Assembly (NCBI GenBank): GCA_043228905.1
Contig: JBHGNT010000011.1
Span: forward strand, 17,112,001-17,176,000
Length of the DNA stretch: 64,000 nt
Source: Azolla caroliniana
Taxonomy: Eukaryota; Polypodiophyta
Direction of reading: 5' to 3'
Part shown: one piece after another, positions 45,953-57,319 of the stretch
Position numbering within the stretch: the first letter of the stretch is position 1
How the letters are laid out: each line of letters begins with the position of its first letter
Notes under the pieces: generated by a model
Seen by the model: only the letters and a program-made list of their open reading frames with translations
What the model was told of the DNA's origin: nothing
Database searches by the model: none
Translations under genes and position numbers: made by a program

Positions 45953-48900
45953 TTACAACCCTGTGTTTTGAGAGCCTTCATCACGCCTGTTTTTAATCAA
46001 AAGTAGCAAAAATAATTAATCATTCACACTTCTATGATGATAGGAAAGCATGAGATTGATTGATATTACCTTTCATGTGTATTGCTGGTGCTGTCATTAT
46101 TCATTCCACTGATATTCTCTATGCTTCCAGATGCAACAGCCATGATTTCTGGAGTTATTTCCCAGTTTCCACTCTTCCGGCCTCGACTCGATATTCGACG
46201 GTGAGATACAGTTGTAGAGTCCACTACTACTGGTGGGTGTAGCTGTCCCATTGCGCATGACCAAGCATCTTCATTAAAGGAATCATTTTCTTCGTCCCTG
46301 CCCAAGTCTCTTTCTTCACTTTGTACTTCATTGGCATCACTCTCTCCCACTTCAGTTCCAGCCTCTTGGTTTCCATCTACTTTAGGCTTAGGAGTTGAAA
46401 CAATATGTCCTGATTGGTCCAGCTGAACCTTTGCTCGGAAATCATTTCTTGAGGGATCTATTGGTGTGCAAAAGATGGAGTAGAAATTCTTCATAATGCC
46501 TAAGTCGTAAGGGCTCACTCTTGGATCATATCGGTATCTGAAATTCTCATATGTTGTCTGAAAAGTTTACAGGTTCTGATTGTTAGGTTCACCAATCGAA
46601 TGAGAGAGTTACCTCACACAGCTGCACATTCAGATAATGGCATAGATGCTACTTCACCTTGTTAGTTAACATGAATATATGTAGTTATGTATCATTATCC
46701 AGTTCATTTTTGAGTATATACTGGAGGCAGACACATGATAATGTGAAAGAGAAATCAACTACACATACCACGTACTATGTGTTCTAAAACATTGATGCCA
46801 TGTGCTAATACCATTAGTAACACATGGACACAATTTATTGCGATCAAGTAAAATGTTTACTCCATTATTTCCAAGGTCTATTTCTACCATTGGTTGTCTC
46901 ATCTGGCAAGACAAACACTCTCAGTCAACAAGCACCAATGGCTTCAGGAATATTGTTTCTTAGAATTCTTGTCACTAAAATGCTACACATCTATTACCCA
47001 CTTATCACAACGGAGCATGCGCCCATACTTAATCCAACTTGATTTCATCAGTTAGAATTCAATTTTCATCGCTTTTTGCTCTCCCTAAGTTTGTTCTTCT
47101 TAGGCTCTAGAAGACCACTGAAATCCAATGCAATCTTGGTTAACGACATCTTTTCACATTGTGTACTGCTCAAACTATGAAACACAATGCACATTACAAT
47201 ACACAAATTTTTGAGTTATCATTGCCTACACCAGTGCTTTTTTAGGGAGATGGGCCATTTCATTAAAGCTGTCTGAAGCCTAGAGGTACATCTCTTTCTT
47301 GTTTTAGATTTGGTTTTTTGGAACAGAATAAAATATATTAGTTACCTCACCGGGAGAGAAAGAGAAAGGCTATCTAGTATGATGCAATATGTATATAGAA
47401 TCTGGGGTATTCTACTTGATGCAATACATTCATTATCAGATTTGTATATTAAAAGCTAAAAAGATTTTTATTAATGCATGCATCAAGATGCAGGATGGAA
47501 TCTAGTTTTTAATTATATAACGAGAATGTATCAATACCTAAAATGTGCCTCACGTTCAATGTTTCAATAACCTAGACAACTTTGGTTGCAACTATTTCCT
47601 ATGCGATTGTGCAAGTTTTCTATCACATTGTACTCCATGCAGCTATTATTCAAAAATCCATCTTCAGTTGATGATTTTGATGGCAGAAAATGCTTCAACA
47701 CTATCTCTTAGGTAACATCAACACATTCTGAATGCAATCTTTGCCCGATTATTTCATTGAGAACTTTCACGATATTGTTAGCAAGCATGTCATTTTGTAA
47801 ATCCATAGTGTTAACATGTTAACTACACTGTAAGACCAGACCAATCTAAGTTTACAGGTGCAGGATGTGTCACATGTTTAAATGTGCGAGGGAGGAAAAT
47901 GAGACATAGAAGAGTGAGTGTTCATTTGTTACTTGGTGGTACACCACATTCATCCAATGTACAAGGTCTTTACGCATTGTCAGCAATCTTGTGATTTTGT
48001 ATTCTAAATTTATAGTGACACAACATATTGTATTCTTAGACAGTTCTCTACTTCATGTGGATGTTATGAATGCTAGCTCCCCATCTAGTACGTAGTAACA
48101 TGTTGATCCACTTGTGGACGTTATGGCTTATGACTATGGATTATAAAATATCTAAAACATTGTGCATTTCCCACTTCCAATGGAGAGAAGAATGCATCAT
48201 GTGTCAGTGACATTTGCATGATGGTTTTCTAACATTGGTAGAAGTAATTCACACCCCAGGATATTCAACTAAGACGCTATCCTCTATGGTTTCCACATCC
48301 AGTACAAGTCCTATCAGTTTTTAGCCAAATCATGCTGGACTTTAATTCAGCATGTCATGGAAGTTTTAGTCGTAGTCAGGTTGTTAACTCAGTCAGGCTT
48401 TTCCTCAATCCACCAGCCTACTCAGAACCAGTCAGGTTTTACCCTACCTACACTTAACTTTTTTAATTTCAGCTCCATTCCAGTCCAATTTACTTTTCAG
48501 TATCATTAGTGTCAATGCAAAGCTGTTTAGAAGATAACTTGTGGTTTCAGGTTATAAGTAACATTGTTGAAAATGTGTCAGTCTCTCATTTCCTTTTGTT
48601 ATTCTAGCACAGTTCCTGACATATTCTGGCATATCATTTATGATTAACCTCTACATTCAAGTTACATAAATCGTGAAAGAACGTGTTTCATTTATATGGT
48701 AAAGAACTAAAACACCAGATAAACAAATAATGATTTACCTGATTGGTGCTAATGAGGTAGAAATGGAAGAGTGTGAGGCCCCCGACAAACCAAACAGCCA
48801 CAAATGTGTATGCCATCAAAATCACGGAAGCTGGAGATTTAGCCATAGCTTGCCAAACACTGAGGGAATCCCGTGTTTGCTGATTTCCGTCCATCACATA

Positions 48901-51900
48901 TTTGATGAACAATGCTGACATTGAAAATACATAAATGCACAAAACTGTTGCTGATGACACAAACATGAAAAAGAAGCGATAGTTCCTCTGAAACACACAA
49001 ACGATATTTTTTTACCCTGTTGCTAGAAACCATAAGAAAATAATTTGACACGCCTGAAAAATGATTTTTTTCCAACTCGCATCATAAAAGAGCTACAAAT
49101 ATTTATTTCTCTGTTTGCTTAAATCATAAAATCTAACACTTTATTTCATGTATTGATTTATCAAGGAAATTGACCAATAATTATATCGAGAAGTCTAATT
49201 ATTTATAATGATGTCTAATAAAGTGTGTAAGCGAGTGAAATCCATTGTACAACAATCTAGTGAATAGATGATTTAAGGTACGTTATGAATTTGAAATCAA
49301 GCCTAAGCGCAACTAATCTGTGTCCATGTACAAGAAAATGATTGTTTTCCTTTGACAAAATCACTCTTATTGATGATAGATAGGAGCAAAGACTTCACAA
49401 CCCACAACCAGAGCCTGATGGAGAAGTAAAATTCACCATGTAATTGCTGAACAAGCACAAAAAATTGCTAAAAAAGGGATTTACCAAGGGCATTTAGGAA
49501 AATAAGACAAACTTAGGGGATGTAAAGAAAACTTCAAGGGCTTTTTCACTTAATATAACAAAATATATGTGATGGTATCACCAAAATTTAATCCAGTTTT
49601 AAAAGTCAAAATTGTGAGTTTCATTTCATACCTTTCCAATGCACTGTCCAACCCAAGGGCAATGGTGATCAAACCTTTCCACACAATTGTTACATATAGA
49701 ACAATGGGAGCATCGAGGAGGACGATAAAGCATGCAAGTGTCGCAATACTTCATTTTCACAGATTTTCCATCAATAATAACATCTTTAATGCGGGGCAAT
49801 CGCCACCTTGGTGTTTGATGAGATCCTCCCAAATCTCCAGGGGACGCTGAAGACTCATACTCATCTGGCTCTGGTGGATGTGAATTGCGTGGGATAATGC
49901 CTGGATCTCTGCTTGATGTGAGTAAGAGAAGAGTAAGCACCTGAACATAAATGAAGAGGAAAATACAAAATATATATGAGGTAAAACAAAGATAATACAC
50001 ATCATCAAAATTACTACCAAAGCAAAGAAATGTATTATAATTATTGACTTGCACTAAACTCAAATAAGATTGAATGCTTCTTTGATCATAACACATTTTG
50101 ACATTATTGTTTCAACTAATGGCTGTGAGCCATTTAATTTCTGTTATGGGTTAACAATAACATAGGTATCTGGTAGTAATACTATTATTGCTCCATAAAA
50201 AATAGTAACATTATTTGTTTCAGCCTTTAATTTTATCTCCAGTCCAATCAGTTTGTCCCCTATCATTTTCTATAATGGTATTGCGATAATCTAGGTAGGA
50301 AATAACATTTATTTTTAGAAAACGATGACGTTATTTGTTTCAGTTTCAAATGACTACAATTCTCCAGATTGGGAGTATTCATTTGGTCAGTCTCAACCTC
50401 TTGAGGGTCCTCTCTATATGAATGATTTTCTTTGTCATTAATAAATACTGCTGACACTTTCTGCAGACTATGACGTCTATCTTGCCATCAAGTTTCAAAC
50501 AATGTCAAATGTAATGAAAGCAATTTCATACTTCATATGATCATCTGAAAACGGCCTCCAAGAGAACTGAAGCAAACAAAATCGAATTAATGTTCAAACA
50601 TTCCCTAAAACGAAATATGCCCAAACATTCATCATTCATAATGCAAAGATTCATGCGTATGACACTGCAATATGGTCAGTACTGAAAAAGCAAAACACAT
50701 GAAACTATGGAAAGGCAAGTATTTACATGTACAGTGAGGACCAGCGACACCACCATAATCGCAATACCACTATTATAATTGGGAAAACTATGGATGAGAT
50801 GCTTTGCAACAAAAATACAGAATATTGCTATTGGTACAAGTATGAGAAATATTGTGATGAATAATGACTTGAAATCTGGTCCAAAAATCAACCGTCCAGA
50901 TAAAAAGAACTTCTGCAAAACAAGGAGAATTGTTTCTTAGCCTCTTTCTCTCTCAAGAGAAAAGAAAACAGGAAAAATAAGAAACTGGAATATTTGTTTG
51001 TTTTGCGTAATTGTATTGTACTGTAATATATAACCATGCAGGTAGAAATTCATATGAGCACTGACAAATTATCAAAAATGTACAATGGATGTATATTCCG
51101 GCCTATAATAGCAATAAATGACAAACACACACTTGTGGCTGCGAGCTAGAAATGACATAGCTCTGATTAGAAATAGCTCAAACAGCCTACACATTGGGAT
51201 ATGAGGAAGGAGGGTTTTGGATATAACCAAAAGGTTATAGAATGGTATACAATATGAATGAATATATGAAAATAGTGGAGACAAAAAGGCATTTCCTGTT
51301 CCATTGCCCAATATACGACCTATATTGGGAATAATGTTTCTGAGTTGCTTCAAAGTAGTGAGGACCTCAAACAAATTGTGGCAAACCAGTACATTGATTT
51401 TGGCAATGGCCGGGATATAGCTAGCTATGTATTGTTTTATGCATCCTATGGATAATTTTGGGTCTCTCCAGAAGAATAATGGATCTCTGTGGGTCTCCCA
51501 AAGGGTATGCAACTGAGCATTTATGCACTCAACAAGTCCGTCAAGAAACATCCGCTGTCAAAGAGAACTACCATGCTGTAAAACAGGGATGCCCCTTATC
51601 ACGAACTCTCTTTGTGTTTTACAATGATGACATGTCACAATAAATAGGCAGCTTTAGGTTCGATTTGGTGCAAGTCTTGCCCACATATGTACTTATACCC
51701 ACACTTCTATATCCCGAATCCAGAGGATGAGGTCCTTAACTCATACTCTCAAGAGAGCCAACTAAAATATTTGATATGCTCTTGATAAGACCTATATTAT
51801 GCTGTTTAACACAACTTAGGAATGGGTGAGATGGTGCGATCTTGAGTTTAAATTTATGTACGGGGACCTATTTGTCCATTAAAAGAGCCTATATAGCTTT

Positions 51901-53358
51901 ACTGCCAATTGAGAGATACTGAGGTTATTCACATTTCCAAGATCAATGCACTAAACTATGGTTGTCCAATACATTGCTCACACACATCCTCGCAGATTTA
52001 GCAGAGATAAGGAGCCAAGCCTCCACAATAGAGAGCATTAAATAAAATAAGGAAAAGGCACTAGATGCCTATGTGAGAAAGTTAGGCATAGATGCACTTT
52101 CGAAGTCTGTGACTTGAAACTTTTATACAACAAATCTGGGAATTCATTAGACATAGCTGCTACCCACAATTCTCATCCATATGTATATGTAGGTGAAGAA
52201 GGTGAAACTAACTGTTTGTATGCACAAATAAAAGACTGATTCCAATACATGTCACGGATATGGATGCACTATCACAATTTAAGTATAGCCATGACGGATC
52301 ACTTTCAAATACGATAATAACAAAGAGAAATAGACTGATAATGATTGCTGTAATCAAAATGGGCACAGAAAAACCTATAGCCTACAATCAATCTGAATGT
52401 GGAACTAGGCATCTCATTATATGCACCTATATGTACACATGGTTTCTTTATTTAATGAAAGTATATGAAGATACACATTTCACAAGCTGTTCATACATGA
52501 ATAGGGCCAGAAACGACTTTGTCCCATTGGCTGACAATGGAATTCAAAGATATACACATATAGCTTTAGAGGACCATTCTGACAATTTTGCAATCAAAAT
52601 AATCAAATTTGAAGAGCAATATAAATATCATTTTGTCCAGTCTATCATGAGAGCAGAAGCAAATAAGCATTGTCTCTTTAGGGAAGGGATTTTAGAGGTC
52701 TCTCTAAGAGCAATGCAGCACAATGACCAAAGTTGTCTAGAGCTCTTCATTCAGGAAATAAGGTATAATCAATCAAACAAAACCATAAGTTGTTTTCTGC
52801 ATCGATTAATCTTTTTGTTGTTTTGTGGACAGTAAGGATTGATCGATCAAATAAACCACAGGTCTTTTCTCTCTATCAATATACTTTGCTTTGTTTGTAG
52901 ATATCAGCAGCCAACATATCCACAGCTAGGTAAGGAGTATATGAAAATCGAGATATAGTCATTCGATTTGAGTTTACCGTAAAGAAAAGAAACAGTATAA
53001 TTCGCTGCTTACTTCTTGACTCTTAATACCAGCCCGCCAATCCATTGACAGCATGAACAATGATGGATCAAACATAACCATATAACCTAAGATCCCTTAT
53101 TACAGATCAGGCTGGCTACTGAGGAGTGTTTAAAAATCCAGACTAGGTTTTGAATTGGCAGAAATTTTAAAGAGAATTAAAAAAAATCAGTTGTGTCAGA
53201 AGGGGTGCGACATTTCTCTTTCTAGTATTAGTAGTGCAGTAGAAAGATGATTAAAATCCGACAAGAAAAGACAAATACAGTGCAAAAGAGAGGATAATAA
53301 GAGAAGGAAGGCGTACATTGCTCCCTTTCCAGACTTGATAAATGCGTTTCTCCGCCAT
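45953..53358 (-). CDS. DHHC protein S-acyltransferase (palmitoyltransferase), six exons
   Basis: Membrane enzyme that attaches palmitate to cysteines of other proteins. Exons on the minus strand: 53317-53358 (ATG at 53358), 50727-50912, 49632-49940, 48739-48987, 46070-46557 and 45953-45986. All have GT/AG ends and join in phase to 435 residues with TAA. The N terminus IYQVWKGSN and GRLIFGPD are typical of plant PATs. Four predicted membrane segments lie at about 30-54, 62-86, 185-207 and 230-258. DPG is at 88-90, the Cys-rich domain starts at C142 ([20 protein letters not shown]), DHHC is at 167-170 and TTYE at 263-266, so all catalytic-core signatures are intact. The cytosolic tail (about 275-435) is acidic and Ser-rich. 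Which membrane it occupies cannot be told. The final 34-base exon is less certain than the others. Confidence 0.92.
46558..48738 (-). other. Intron 4 of the acyltransferase gene
   Basis: About 2.2 kb between the exon ending in ...LISTNQ and the exon starting TTYENF. AT-rich; no gene or element recognised inside. Confidence 0.75.
51455..52110 (+). pseudogene. Degenerate LINE reverse transcriptase in intron 1
   Basis: The plus frame reads [12 protein letters not shown] and [20 protein letters not shown] near 51490-51640, matching RT motif B ([16 protein letters not shown]). Further on, in broken frames, IALLPIERY and [20 protein letters not shown] (about 51890-51990) parallel SLLERQCHQAHFQEP in the LINE at 20.7-24.6 kb. 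It is therefore an old relative of that family, antisense to the host gene. Confidence 0.6.
52260..52835 (+). other. 191-codon open frame, not recognised
   Basis: Begins [17 protein letters not shown] and stays open for 191 codons in an AT-rich intron, directly after the LINE remnant. No domain is recognised. It could be the unassigned 3' end of that LINE or chance. It lies antisense inside the acyltransferase intron, so an independent host gene is unlikely. Confidence 0.25.
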
Positions 53359-53679
53359 AGTTTCTCTGTGTGTCTCTGTCTCTCTCGTAATTAAAATATA
53401 TATTCGCAGAGACAGTTATTGAAGATAAGTATTAAGCTCCCAAATCAACACAGATCATAAGAGGCCATGGAGATGCCCCTCTATGTGCGGAAAATTGAAG
53501 CAGAAGACTATCGAGGATAGTCTTGATAATCTAAGAAACGTCATTTTTTCTTCCGTCAACTTCTTCTTCTTGCTTCTTTAACTTTCAAGAAGATTGATGA
53601 GAAGACTAAAGTGTTGATGGTTCAAGAAATGCCCCTCTTTCTTGCTTTCACGAAGAAAAGATGTATACATTACAGACAG

Positions 53680-53760
53680 AGACGTACATTGCTCCCTTCC
53701 AAGACTTGATAAACGCGTTCTTCACCATGGTTTGTGTCTCCTGTATCTAAAAGCGTTTCC
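53680..53760 (-). pseudogene. Duplicated acyltransferase exon 1
   Basis: The stretch from cgtacattgctcccttccaa to the ATG-like accatgg (about 53690-53727) is a diverged copy of exon 1 and its donor at 53313-53358, about 375 bases upstream. An indel disrupts the frame (the sense text no longer gives IYQVWKGSN). A CT-rich leader follows both copies. Confidence 0.7.
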
Positions 53761-54017
53761 GATATAGAAGCTGAATGATATAAACAAAATTGGAAGCTTT
53801 ATAATTCTGTACAGCAAATAAAAATTATAGCTTCTGATCGGACACAAACGAAGTTGGGAAGAATGCAAGCTGTACAGCTATGGAAGTGGATATCAAAATA
53901 TCTTTGATATAGAGGAAGAAAATGTCTTCAAGAAAAAAAGGGAGAGGTTTTGTTGCTATGGAAGTGGAACGAAGGAACGCCTTTTGATCAGAGACAGAAG
54001 TTTCATTAAATTTAGCT

Positions 54018-54326
54018 ATGAAAGGAAAGCAAACGGGAAGCGTCATCTCTTTTCTCCTGGAGGTGGAAACGGGAAAATCCTGCAAATTGTCATCTTGGAA
54101 ACGCGAGAAAAAGCCCGTTAGAATCAGAGAGCATCAGGCGGTATCATCCGAATCTGAAGAAAGTTTAGGCAAGAAAACAGACGATGATATGGTTGAAGAA
54201 GAAGACGATAATGACGACGATGAAGATGAAGATGAAAGGTTAAAGGAGAAAGAAGAAGAAGAATTAGGGATTGAGGTTAATTTAGGTGATCCATGGAGGG
54301 AGGATGAGCCATCTTCGATGAGTTAG
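54018..54326 (+). other. 102-codon acidic open frame, doubtful gene
   Basis: Plus-strand frame starting MKGKQTGSVISFLLEVE and ending in a Glu/Asp-rich tract (EEEDDNDDDEDEDERLKEKE). The acidic run is partly driven by GAA/GAT repeats. No known domain. It lies upstream of the acyltransferase gene in opposite orientation, so a divergent small gene is possible but unsupported. Confidence 0.2.
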
Positions 54327-54346
54327 GTGAACTGAGAAGTCTGCGT

Positions 54347-54378
<32 letters not shown>
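54347..54378. repeat. (GA)n microsatellite
   Basis: About 16 GA units, followed at 54420-54480 by GATG/GAA-rich repeats. Confidence 0.9.
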
Positions 54379-54382
<4 letters not shown>

Positions 54383-54544
54383 CAATCCTTCTGCTTCTCC
54401 TTCTGATTAATGACGATGGATGATGGATGAATGGATGGATGGATGGATGAAGAAGAAGAAGAAGAATCAATTGATGGGGTGGTGATATGATATGATGAAG
54501 CAGATGATGATGATGATTTGATGGTTATGGCGGTACCTGGTACA

Positions 54545-55165
54545 GACACACACACACACACACATACAGACAGACAGAACTCATACATACATACATACAT
54601 ACATATGTACATACATACAGGCATATATACATACATATATACATACATATATACATACATATATACATACATATATACATACAGAAAGACAGACAGTCAT
54701 ACATACATACATACATACATACATACAGACATGCATACAGACATGCATACAGACATGCATACAGACAGTCATACATACAATCATACATACATACATACAT
54801 ACATACATACATACATACATACATGCATGCATACATACATACATACATTCATGCATACAGACAGACAGTCATACATACATACATACAGACAGACAGACAG
54901 ACAGTCATGCATACATACATATATACATACATACATGCATACATACATACATACATGCATAAATGCATGCATACATACATGCATGCATGCAGACAGACAG
55001 TCATACATACATACATTAACTCACACATACAGACAGACAGACAGAGAGACATACATAGAATATACATACGTACGTACGTATATACATACATACATACACA
55101 CACACATACATAACATATGTACAGACAGACAATATGTACACACGCAGATACACATACACATACGT
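54545..55165. repeat. Long compound CATA/CAGA/CATG microsatellite
   Basis: About 620 bases built almost entirely of tetranucleotides: acat, acag, gcat and atac blocks in alternating runs, beginning with a (CA)n stretch. Open frames on both strands (up to 217 codons, Tyr-Ile-His-Thr or Met-Tyr-Val-Cys repeats) arise because the repeat has no stop in several phases. Confidence 0.97.
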
Positions 55166-56251
55166 GAGTGAAGAAGGAATTCTGAGAAGGACAGGGAATT
55201 GAGAGGGAAAAACAAAAGAAAAGAAAAGAAAAGAAAGGATGGAGGGGATAGACGCCCCCCCTCCCCCCTCCCCCCTCCCACGAGCTTTCTGTGGTTCCTC
55301 TCCACACACACCGATGTAAAAGCCTCTCCAATGTAACACCCCCTCCCCCAATAGACACAACATTTTGATTGTGTGACACACACTCTTCTTCTATGTCATG
55401 TCGATGATGTGGTCGCCCCATGACAGGTTCACATGTCACCTTGTCTACGAGTCTCCTAGAAACTAAATCGTTTACTCAAACCATGGGTCTAGAAATGGGG
55501 GCTAATGTTTGCCGAATGTGTGAGTATACTTGTTGCATGTATGTTGCCATCATAAAAAGGACAAGAAGGCATGCATACCTTGCTTGCTTCGTGGCCAGAT
55601 GACATCTCTTACCGATCCAAGGTTTGGCACACTCTAGTAATGAGAATATGCAAGAGAAACTAAAACAATAGCAATATTCTCTCCAAGTCTCCTCCAATTG
55701 AAACAATTGTTTCAAGAGGTGGTGCATAGAGGACATGAATTGAGATTTAATCTTTGAATCACGGGTTCACACATTGTGGACACACTAAGTGACAACTGGA
55801 CAAAAGACACACTAATGCATAACAAGTTGGAATATTTTACCACATTCGTGTCAACTTATGGCATTCAATTTGATACAAGCAATCTCTTTCTCCTTTGCAT
55901 ATGATGTCATGATATGACGATCTCTCTCCTTTTTGCATATAACAGAAATGATCTCACAATTCAAGAGAAAGTATAAGATCCCAGTATGACAAACACTTAC
56001 ACTTCAATGTGAAGCATACACATAATCTTGAGAATGTTACCCATGCTCCATCACTTGATGTATCACTATCATACAACTCTTCCTAGTAAACCTATACCAT
56101 CTCTGGCTTTAAGCACTAAACATATCAAGAGGAAACTATGGAAATTCAACACCCTCAATAGATGAGACTCTTGTAGCCCACCTATCGCTTCCATTGTTCA
56201 TGTTGTCGCACCATCAAGGATGGCGATAAATCATTGTCGTCACCACCACCA

Positions 56252-56288
<37 letters not shown>

Positions 56289-56411
56289 ACAAGTTCTTAT
56301 TCCACTTTCAACACATAAATTTTGGGAGAAAATGTAGGACATTTCCGGAATTCCATGAAAACTTTATTGGCTCCATACAATATTAATTATGCCATACAAA
56401 TGATAATCGGT
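55166..56411. other. No gene recognised; (TC)n at 56252-56287
   Basis: Starts with a G/A-rich stretch and a C-rich ccccccctcccccctccccc tract (about 55255-55279). A (TC)n run lies at 56252-56287. Nothing else is identified. Confidence 0.55.
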
Positions 56412-56882
56412 GAGATGTTTGATGTGGACTTGATGAAGCAAAATGTATGTTTTTGGATAAGGATGAGTGATGAGGGTGTGGGGGCGAAGCATATTCTCAT
56501 GAGGAGATGAGGAAACAAGACTCGTTGTATTGTTGTATGTGCAAGATTTTGGTGGTATTTGGTGAGGTGGTTGATGTGGACTTAATGAAGTAGCATTTAT
56601 GTTTTGGATAAGGATGACTGATGATGGTGTGGAGGCCGAAACATATTCTCATGAGGAGATGAGGAATTTAAACTCATTTTATTGTTTATGTGCAGGAATT
56701 TGGTGGTAATCAACGAGATGGTTTATGAGGACTTAACGAAGCAGTTTTTATGTTTTTGATAAGGATTCGTGATGATGGTGTGGGGGCCGAAGAATAAGCT
56801 CATGAGGAGAGGAGGAAACTTGACTTAATTTGTTGTTGTATGTACAGGAATTTGGTGGTAATCCGGCGAGATGGTTGATGTG
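56412..56882 (+). repeat. Tandem array, about 3.1 units of 151 bp
   Basis: Units start at about 56412, 56563, 56714 and (partial) 56867, each with gagatggt(t)gatgtggactt, a tttggataaggat word, catgaggagatgagga and ggaatttggtggtaatc. The units differ by scattered substitutions. The array runs straight into the PPR remnant. Confidence 0.88.
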
Positions 56883-56888
56883 GAAAGA

Positions 56889-57170
56889 GGAAGCATACTT
56901 GTTGAGTTTACAATCACGAATGTGAAATGTGGTTCTCTTGAAAAAGCACATAATGTATTTGATCGCCTTCAAATCTGAGATGTACAGGCATGGAATACAC
57001 TATTATCTACCTTGAAATCTAGTGGTAGCATTCGGTTTTTTGGATAAAGATTATGTTGAATAGGAGTAGGTTGAAGAAGTATTGAAATGGTTCATAACTA
57101 TGACCTACGAGGGCTTGTTTCCAAATACAACTACTTTTGTTGTTGCCTATGGATATGGATACCTTGCAAT
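56889..57170 (+). pseudogene. PLS-type pentatricopeptide repeat (PPR) remnant
   Basis: The plus frame from about 56896 reads NVKCGSLEKAHNVFDRLQI, a stop (CGA to TGA fits the family), then DVQAWNTLLS. In another frame from about 57073 it reads EEVLKWFITMTYEGLFPN and TTTFV. These are the S, P and L-type motifs of plant organellar RNA-editing PPR proteins (MYAKCGS.E.A..VFD, D...WN.LI, GL.PN..TF). Stops and frameshifts show it is dead. Confidence 0.8.
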
Positions 57171-57182
57171 GTGTCTATGGAA

Positions 57183-57318
57183 TAGCTTGCAATTAGTGGA
57201 TTGTTTTCTCTACTTTGGAGTACATAGACGGGCTTGGGGAAAAAATACTTTGTATGTTGTAGCCGTTATGACCTTTTTATATAACTAATGGACGGATATT
57301 TTGTTTTGAAAAAAAAAA
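57183..57318 (+). mobile_element. LINE-type 3' tail
   Basis: ataactaatggacggatatt, a short T-rich stretch and an A-run (about 57309-57319) match the tail at 39538-39571. It directly follows the PPR remnant, so the remnant may have been joined to a LINE end. Confidence 0.55.
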
Positions 57319-57319
57319 A

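Larger units (their letters stand above)
50913..53316 (-). other. Intron 1 of the acyltransferase gene
   Basis: About 2.4 kb, phase 0. It contains a degraded LINE on the opposite strand (about 51455-52100) and an unexplained 191-codon frame (52260-52835). Confidence 0.8.

Noticed and set aside
54018-54326. Small acidic protein as a confident gene
   Set aside because: No homology recognised, and the tail is encoded by GAA/GAT repeats; kept only as a doubtful frame.
54518-55171. Open frames of up to 217 codons on both strands (Tyr-Ile-His-Thr and Met-Tyr-Val-Cys repeats)
   Set aside because: They are translations of the CATA/CAGA microsatellite, which lacks stops in several phases.
56412-56882. 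CRISPR-like array
   Set aside because: The 151-bp units are contiguous tandem repeats without unique spacers, in a plant nuclear context.
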